Below, one piece after another: positions 6,828-10,361 of a stretch of 10,361 nucleotides of DNA. The stretch is from positions 1 to 10,361 of the forward strand of contig JAEWHQ010000246.1 in assembly GCA_023387715.1 (NCBI GenBank). The letters are read 5' to 3'. How positions within the stretch are numbered: the stretch's first letter is position 1; the number at the start of each line of letters is the position of its first letter. Source of the DNA: Pseudomonadota bacterium (lineage in GTDB: Bacteria; Pseudomonadota; Alphaproteobacteria; Rhizobiales; Rhizobiaceae). The position numbers and the translations under genes were made by a program. Below the pieces are notes generated by a model. That model was not told the DNA's origin. It worked only from the letters and a program-made list of their open reading frames with translations, and made no database searches.

Positions 6828-7187
6828 CTATACCCCACGCAAACCAATGCAATTGCCCCAAGGATCCATGACCTGGCACATTTTGAAATTGTCTTGAATG
6901 GCCAGAGACCCGCGATAAAGCGTAGCGCCGAGTGTTTGAAAATGGTTCAACGCTTGTTGAAAATCGGTGCACTCCCAGTAAACAACCGAGCCAGCCTGTC
7001 TGGATTTTACTTTTTCATCGGCGGGCACAATTTCAAGGCAGATATCGCCAAGTAAGAGATATTCAAAATCGAAATCATCGAGATAAATACGTTTGGCAGC
7101 AGGAAAGGCTTTCGCATACCACTCAATACCCTCAGTGACATCGGCAACATGAATAAGGATAGCTGAGACTTTACCGTCGATGATCAT
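6828..7187 (-). CDS. Single-domain VOC (glyoxalase/bleomycin-resistance-like) protein
   Basis: A 119-aa VOC protein of typical single-module length that would act as a dimer. Visible features are IHVADV with H13, WYAKAFP at 23-29, CLEIVPADEKV with E52, GSVVYWECTDFQQAL at 67-80, and a final DPWGNCIGL at 108-116. The last strand has Gly where metal enzymes carry a Glu ligand, so it may bind or sequester a molecule and not catalyse. The start is ATG 7187, with AGG eight to nine bases upstream; a TTG at 7217 would extend the frame ten residues but lies in the palindromic leader. It is the first gene of a two-gene operon with the GNAT gene seven bases downstream. The substrate is unknown. Confidence 0.87.
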   Translation of the reverse strand: MIIDGKVSAILIHVADVTEGIEWYAKAFPAAKRIYLDDFDFEYLLLGDICLEIVPADEKVKSRQAGSVVYWECTDFQQALNHFQTLGATLYRGSLAIQDNFKMCQVMDPWGNCIGLRGV

Positions 7188-7198
7188 ATGAAAAACCT

Positions 7199-7210
7199 GT
7201 CTGCGCAGAC
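7199..7210. promoter_or_regulatory. Perfect 12-bp palindrome GTCTGCGCAGAC in the VOC-GNAT leader
   Basis: GTCTGC directly abuts its inverted copy GCAGAC with no spacer. It lies 11 bases upstream of the VOC ATG and three bases from a second palindrome. It could be an operator or a leader stem. Confidence 0.45.
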
Positions 7211-7212
7211 TA

Positions 7213-7227
7213 TCCAACCATGTTGGA
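7213..7227. promoter_or_regulatory. Palindrome TCCAAC-CAT-GTTGGA over the likely transcription start
   Basis: This is a perfect six-base inverted repeat with a three-base centre. It sits two bases downstream of the candidate minus-strand -10 box (7230-7235), so it would cover the start of transcription. That position is typical of repressor operators. Confidence 0.5.
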
Positions 7228-7229
7228 AG

Positions 7230-7257
7230 ATAATATCTGCATTAAGAGCTTTATGAA
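7230..7257 (-). promoter_or_regulatory. Candidate sigma-70-type promoter of the VOC-GNAT operon
   Basis: On the minus strand, TTCATA (7257-7252) and TATTAT (7235-7230) are separated by 16 bases. They match the -35 and -10 consensus at four and five of six positions. Transcription would start near 7223, giving a leader of about 35 bases. Confidence 0.45.
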
Positions 7258-7351
7258 TGGAGTGCAATAAAAGCTGATGGCTTGTTAAATTCTATTTAGC
7301 TTATAAAAAGCGAAGAAATGATTGCATAAAGCGCGTGGTTTTGAAAATACA

Positions 7352-7885
7352 ATGGATGATATCACTATTCGTCGCCTTGAGCGGCATGAAGTGGCAAATG
7401 TCTGGCAAATTGAGCGACGCGAGATCGTCGAAGATGTTTATTATTTTGCCGATGGCAAGTTACAATTGCGCCCTGAATTTTATGATACACGCGAATGGCC
7501 GGAGGGCGAGCCGGAGCTTTACACACCAATTTTGCTTGATTGTTTTGATCATGGTGGTGTGTTTTTTGTTGCATTCCACCAAGATAAACTGATCGCTGTC
7601 GGAGTGGTGGATGCGCGTCCTGTGCAGGATTATCCCGACTTGCGCCAACTGCCATTCTTACATGTCAGCCATGATTGGCGTGGTCATAAGCTTGCATCGA
7701 AACTCTATGCGCTTTGTTTGAATGTCGCAAAAGAGCAGGGTGCGGCAGGCTTTTATATTTCAGCAACATCGACACGGCGCACAGTTGATTTTTATATGCG
7801 GCAGGGTGGTGTGCCAACTGCAAAGCCAGATCGGACACTTTATGAATTGGAGCCGGATGATATTCATCTGATCCACCGGTTTTAA
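7352..7885 (+). CDS. GNAT family N-acetyltransferase
   Basis: A 177-aa protein with GNAT architecture: strand 1 ITIRRLERHEVANVWQIER (4-22), strands GVFFVAFHQDKLIAVGVVDARP (69-90), the cofactor region FLHVSHDWRGHKLASKLYALCLNVAKEQG (102-130), and FYISATSTRRTVDFYMRQGG (134-153), the usual ATxxxxxxxFYxxxGF position. The cofactor loop RGHKLA has Lys where the canonical R/QxxGxG/A has its first Gly. The start is ATG 7352, beginning MDDITIRRLE; a TTG at 7322 extends the frame but has no support. No clear Shine-Dalgarno precedes ATG 7352. It is unlike the GNAT at 6338-6820 in sequence. The aldolase gene begins 78 bases downstream on the same strand. The acceptor is unknown. Confidence 0.85.
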   Translation: MDDITIRRLERHEVANVWQIERREIVEDVYYFADGKLQLRPEFYDTREWPEGEPELYTPILLDCFDHGGVFFVAFHQDKLIAVGVVDARPVQDYPDLRQLPFLHVSHDWRGHKLASKLYALCLNVAKEQGAAGFYISATSTRRTVDFYMRQGGVPTAKPDRTLYELEPDDIHLIHRF

Positions 7886-7914
7886 TGTTTAAAGAAAAGA
7901 TTGTTGCGCGCGCA

Positions 7915-7948
7915 TTTATGCTCCGGCATAAAGATTTACCTATGCCGG
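7915..7948 (+). promoter_or_regulatory. Overlapping inverted repeats (three TATGC/GCATA half-sites) before the aldolase gene
   Basis: TTTATGC (7915-7921) and GCATAAA (7926-7932) form a perfect seven-base inverted repeat with a four-base centre. CCGGCATA (7923-7930) and TATGCCGG (7941-7948) form a perfect eight-base repeat with a ten-base loop. They share GCATA (7926-7930), so as RNA they are mutually exclusive. The second stem ends two bases before the AAAGGA Shine-Dalgarno (7951-7956). There is no T-run. Confidence 0.55.
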
Positions 7949-7963
7949 TTAAAGGATTTTTTG

Positions 7964-8860
7964 ATGCTTCACGGTCTATCTGCGTTCCCGATTACCCCTG
8001 TTAATGCACAAGGAGTTTTAAACTCTGAGGCTTTGGCTCGCTTAACCGAGCGCTTGATTACAGCCAATGTACAATCGATCGGCTTGTTGGGCAGTACAGG
8101 CACTTATATGTATTTGAGCAAGGAAGTGCGTAATCAAGCAATCGAAGTGGCGCAGGCACAAAATAACGGACGCTTGCCATTCGTTGTTGGCATTAGCGCT
8201 ATGCGCACTGATGATGCAGTCAATTATGCAAAAACAGCCAAGGCACTTGGCGTATCAGCCGGTTTGTTATCAGCGGTTTCTTATACGCCTTTGACGGATG
8301 ATGAGGTTTTGGAGCATTTTACCACCGTTGCTGCGCAAAGTGGTTTACCTTTGTGTATCTACGATAATCCGTCGACAACGCATTTTACATTTTCGCCGGA
8401 ACTCGTTGCTCGTTTGGCGCAAGTACCAGGCATTATCGGCATTAAAAATCCGTCTCATGCCAATGGCAATTTGCAAGCCCATTTGCAGGGGCAACGCGCA
8501 ACGGTGCCTGCGGAATTTACTATTGGTTATAGTGGTGATTGGATTTGTGCCGATGCACTGATTGCCGGAGCTGACACATGGTATAGTGTGCTGGCTGGTA
8601 GTTTTCCGCAAATTTGCGGGGCGATAACGAAGGCTGCACAATCTGGTGATATTGCCAAAGCAAAGGCTTTAAATGAGCAATTGGAGCCGATCTGGACAAT
8701 TTTCAAGAAATATTCCAGCTTGCGTGTTACCTATGAAATGCTCAACCATTTTGAAATTGTGGAAGCTGAGCTGCCCAAGCCCTTGCTTGCTCTGAAAGCG
8801 GAGGATCGTGAGGTGGTTATTCGCGTATTGCAAAGCTATCCGGATGGATTTTTTCAATAA
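7964..8860 (+). CDS. Dihydrodipicolinate synthase family (DapA-like class I aldolase)
   Basis: A 298-aa cytoplasmic TIM-barrel lyase of normal DapA-family length. Residues 4-13 (GLSAFPITPV) match the first strand. G43-S44-T45-G46 is the substrate carboxylate loop, Y133 in IYDNPS the catalytic tyrosine, and K161 in IIGIKNPS the Schiff-base lysine. The loop reads GSTGTYMYL, whereas DHDPS has GTTGE followed by a small-residue stretch, so this is probably a 2-keto-acid aldolase or dehydratase relative and not the lysine-pathway enzyme. No lysine genes are nearby. ATG 7964 has AAAGGA seven bases upstream; a start at 7901 would add 21 unrelated residues. It probably shares a transcript with, or is separately controlled from, the GNAT gene through the inverted repeats at 7915-7948. 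Substrate unknown. Confidence 0.9.
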   Translation: MLHGLSAFPITPVNAQGVLNSEALARLTERLITANVQSIGLLGSTGTYMYLSKEVRNQAIEVAQAQNNGRLPFVVGISAMRTDDAVNYAKTAKALGVSAGLLSAVSYTPLTDDEVLEHFTTVAAQSGLPLCIYDNPSTTHFTFSPELVARLAQVPGIIGIKNPSHANGNLQAHLQGQRATVPAEFTIGYSGDWICADALIAGADTWYSVLAGSFPQICGAITKAAQSGDIAKAKALNEQLEPIWTIFKKYSSLRVTYEMLNHFEIVEAELPKPLLALKAEDREVVIRVLQSYPDGFFQ

Positions 8861-8870
8861 AACTTAAATC

Positions 8871-8948
8871 TCAGAATGGGCGTATGACAATCAATGCGAT
8901 GATGGTTGTCATAATAAGCGCCATGCAGGCATAGGTTCTGTCGCTCAT
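8871..8948 (-). CDS. Putative 25-aa single-helix membrane protein
   Basis: A short ORF that a length cut-off would miss. ATG 8948 is preceded by AGGAG five to six bases upstream, one of the best Shine-Dalgarno sequences in the window. The product begins MSDRTYACMAL, continues as an uninterrupted hydrophobic stretch (residues 7-22, rich in Ile, Met, Ala and Thr), and ends RPF before TGA 8871-8873. It has polar residues before one membrane-spanning helix and an Arg after it, like known bacterial small membrane proteins, but I recognise no specific one. Its stop is 10 bases from the stop of the converging aldolase gene, with no clear terminator between. An eight-base inverted repeat (TATGACAA 8883-8890 and TTGTCATA 8906-8913) lies inside it. 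It could also be chance. Confidence 0.5.
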   Translation of the reverse strand: MSDRTYACMALIMTTIIALIVIRPF

Positions 8949-9039
8949 ATTTTCTCCTGAAGTCGTGTTGAGGCAAGGCTAATCAGGTCACTGATATCCG
9001 CCAAGCTTATGCGGCTTCCATGGAGTGAGAATGTATGCG

Positions 9040-9061
9040 TTTTGTGTAACATTTGTGTAGC
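9040..9061. repeat. Tandem 11-bp direct repeat with TTTGTGTA core
   Basis: TTTGTGTA occurs at 9041-9048 and 9052-9059. The two 11-base units (9040-9050 and 9051-9061) agree at nine positions. It lies in the 146-base gap about 95 bases upstream of the 25-aa ORF start. One-helical-turn direct repeats are typical of OmpR/PhoB-family response-regulator sites; the assignment is inference. Confidence 0.4.
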
Positions 9062-9094
9062 TTAAAAGCAGAAATACAAAATAGCAGGCTTGTT

Positions 9095-9361
9095 TCAAAT
9101 AAGTTTCAAGCCGACTAGTGGCGAAATGCATAGTAGCAGCCCCAAAACCGCGAGCGAACTGCGGTGATAAAATAAGCCCCATAGACCGAAAACAAGCGCG
9201 ATCGGGGCTGTGAAAATGCAATATATAATCAGATAACCATCATTTCCGACACCAAACAGTGTGATATAATAAAAAATTACGGCTGTTGCGGCGCCGAATA
9301 TCAATGAAATGATGGCGGAAAAGCAGATATTTTGTTTGTGGGGATGCGCCTTGATTGGCAT
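9095..9361 (-). CDS. Hypothetical three-helix inner-membrane protein
   Basis: An 88-aa protein of unrecognised family with about three membrane segments (residues 13-36, 43-64 and 67-87) and a short basic N-terminus (MPIKAHPHKQ). The start is not certain. ATG 9361 begins one base after the TAA of the upstream secreted-protein gene, which suits coupled re-initiation but has no Shine-Dalgarno. A GTG at 9379 adds six residues and overlaps the upstream gene by 17 bases. Either way the two genes are translationally linked. A weak inverted repeat GGCTTG/CAAGCC (9087-9112) covers the stop codon. Function unknown. Confidence 0.7.
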   Translation of the reverse strand: MPIKAHPHKQNICFSAIISLIFGAATAVIFYYITLFGVGNDGYLIIYCIFTAPIALVFGLWGLFYHRSSLAVLGLLLCISPLVGLKLI

Positions 9362-9362
9362 C

Positions 9363-9668
9363 TTATTGGCATCGTTCACGATTAAGGCGCACTTTGATTT
9401 GGTCTGCTTTACCGGCAGAAACCGTTTTTGAAGTTAAAATATGCGCACGCAGAGAACATGAGCCGGCCAGCACCTCAAAATTATTGGCACGGATATACAT
9501 CACCGAATGGATCGGGTGTTTAGGTAGTTTTTTTGCAACCGTATCGACGATGGCTTTTACCTCTGCTGCCCGTTGTTTGGATGCGCTGACCGCAGCCTGA
9601 GCTTGATGTGAAACACCTGTTACGCTGAGTAAAAACGCGGCAGTGCAGAGAAAAATAGCTTTCTTCAT
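9363..9668 (-). CDS. Hypothetical small secreted (periplasmic) protein
   Basis: A 101-aa protein with a clear Sec signal peptide: MKKAIFLCTAAFLLSVTGVS then HQAQA with likely cleavage after residue 25. The mature part of about 76 residues is basic, with a helical start (SKQRAAEVKAIVDTVAKKL) followed by strands (SVMYIRANNFEVLAGSCSLRAHILTSKTV). It contains Cys71 and Cys100, which could form one disulfide. I chose ATG 9668 because GGAGG lies eight bases upstream; ATG 9674 is only two bases from it. The next gene encodes a small membrane protein coupled at the stop codon, suggesting a joint envelope role. A 135-base gap separates it from the diguanylate cyclase upstream on the same strand. No known family is recognised. 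Confidence 0.78.
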   Translation of the reverse strand: MKKAIFLCTAAFLLSVTGVSHQAQAAVSASKQRAAEVKAIVDTVAKKLPKHPIHSVMYIRANNFEVLAGSCSLRAHILTSKTVSAGKADQIKVRLNRERCQ

Positions 9669-9803
9669 TGGCATGGCCTCCGATTGAGCTGGTGGGGTTA
9701 TGTTGTGCAGCTATTCCACGCGACCAGCTATGAGTCGTCAATGGAGGATCACCTTATCAGTACATAATCTTTTATTTTAGCATGTCATATTTAGTTGGTT
9801 TTA

Positions 9804-10361
9804 TCACGCCAGTTTAGCTGGAGGGCTTTGGTATGTCGTGATTTTAAATGGTTCTTGCTGGTGTTGGCTATTGCGTTTTGTTTGCAAAAGATAGCTATCC
9901 GCATCAGATAGGCTCTCACTTAATAAAGTGCCTTGTGATGGTGACCAGTGGGTAAGGCCAATGCTGGCGGCCAGTGTTAAGCGGTTGTGCTTCCAGTTAA
10001 AAGGAGTGTCAGCAACCGTTCGTGCCAAGTTTTCCGCAATTTCAGTGGCTGTTTTAAGGTCAGCATCAGGAATGAGAATGCAAAACTCGTCACCACCGAT
10101 ACGTGCGAGAAAGCCTGTTTCATGGACACCTTGATGGGTAATGCTCTGCTGCAATGTTTGCGCCAGATGTTTAAGGGCATGATCACCGGCAAAATGTCCG
10201 TAATTGTCATTGATGGTTTTGAACTTATCAAGATCCATCATTAAAACGGTGACAGGACGCTGCAAACGCTTGGCGCGTTTTTCAATTAATGGCAGCCTTT
10301 CATTAAGGGCGCGCCGATTGGGCAGGCCGGTTAGCTCATCACGCATAGCCAGTGCCTGTAA
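9804..10361 (-). CDS. GGDEF-domain diguanylate cyclase (5' end outside window)
   Basis: The C-terminal 185 residues are visible. The frame is open through the window edge, and the Met at 10346 is internal because LQALA, typical of the helix leading into a GGDEF domain, precedes it. Features are the family start RDELTGLPNRR, the metal and nucleotide region MMDLDKFKTINDNYGHFAGD (41-60), and the intact active-site RIGGDEF (87-93), so cyclic-di-GMP synthesis from GTP is expected. No RxxD inhibitory site lies just before GGDEF. The last helix is diverged: ADSYLLQTKRN stands where ADxALYxAKxxGRN is usual. The sensory N-terminus is not in the window, so the signal is unknown. The protein ends with a short Pro/Lys tail. 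Confidence 0.93.
   Translation of the reverse strand, partial: LQALAMRDELTGLPNRRALNERLPLIEKRAKRLQRPVTVLMMDLDKFKTINDNYGHFAGDHALKHLAQTLQQSITHQGVHETGFLARIGGDEFCILIPDADLKTATEIAENLARTVADTPFNWKHNRLTLAASIGLTHWSPSQGTLLSESLSDADSYLLQTKRNSQHQQEPFKITTYQSPPAKLA

Noticed and set aside
9087..9112. GGCTTG/CAAGCC inverted repeat as a terminator of the membrane-protein gene
   Set aside because: Only six base pairs around a 14-base loop, and the T-rich stretch after it on the minus strand is broken. It could as well reflect the GTTTCAA direct repeat inside it.
8988..9221. A 77-codon minus-strand ORF between the aldolase and membrane-protein genes
   Set aside because: Half of it overlaps the three-helix membrane protein in another frame, its ATG has no supporting Shine-Dalgarno, and its composition does not look like a protein.
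10344..10346. ATG as the start of the GGDEF protein
   Set aside because: The frame continues to the window edge with residues typical of the helix preceding a GGDEF domain, so the Met is internal.
1..10361. CRISPR arrays, tRNA or rRNA genes, insertion sequences, toxin-antitoxin or phage-defence genes
   Set aside because: I looked for regular spaced repeats, cloverleaf-like stretches, terminal inverted repeats and transposase or nuclease motifs on both strands and found none.

Overview
The window looks like a chromosomal segment of an alphaproteobacterium of the order Rhizobiales, probably Brucellaceae-like (the Ochrobactrum/Pseudochrobactrum neighbourhood). This is inferred from the character of the small conserved proteins, the gene style and a base composition near 50% GC by eye; it is not proven by a marker gene. 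There is no rRNA, tRNA, CRISPR array, transposase or phage gene. Genes are tightly packed in short operons on both strands, separated by rho-independent terminators at two of the three convergent junctions.

Layout from left to right. (1) 1-915: the C-terminal part of a 14-helix DHA2-type MFS exporter, closed by a terminator. (2) 1051-2016: a two-domain VOC (glyoxalase/extradiol dioxygenase fold) protein with an unexpected Tat-type leader and a strong internal start. It ends in a bidirectional terminator shared with (3) 2091-2384, a minus-strand zinc-ribbon (zf-TFIIB type) protein with a hairpin just in front of its ribosome binding site. (4) Minus-strand genes 4017-2467: a LysR regulator followed by a conserved 73-aa protein and a 120-aa secreted four-cysteine protein. 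(5) Divergent from lysR, 4118-6288: a carbon-nitrogen hydrolase (nitrilase superfamily) and an MHS-family symporter, 23 bases apart, closed by a bidirectional terminator. (6) 7187-6338, minus: a VOC protein and a GNAT acetyltransferase in one operon whose promoter overlaps palindromic elements. (7) 7352-8860, plus: a second GNAT and a dihydrodipicolinate-synthase-family aldolase with unusual inverted repeats in its leader. (8) 10361-8871, minus: a 5'-truncated GGDEF diguanylate cyclase, a small secreted protein, a three-helix membrane protein, and a 25-codon ORF for a tiny membrane protein.

The clearest functional unit is lysR / C-N hydrolase / MHS symporter. The regulator is transcribed away from the enzyme-transporter pair, and the intergenic region holds a perfect ATTGAT-N11-ATCAAT LysR-type site plus a third half-site. 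The inferred design is ligand-induced uptake and hydrolysis of a small amide, nitrile or carbamoyl compound; the substrate cannot be read from the sequence. The rest is accessory housekeeping: small-molecule modification (two VOC, two GNAT, one aldolase), export and cyclic-di-GMP signalling. I see no sign of a defence system or a mobile element.
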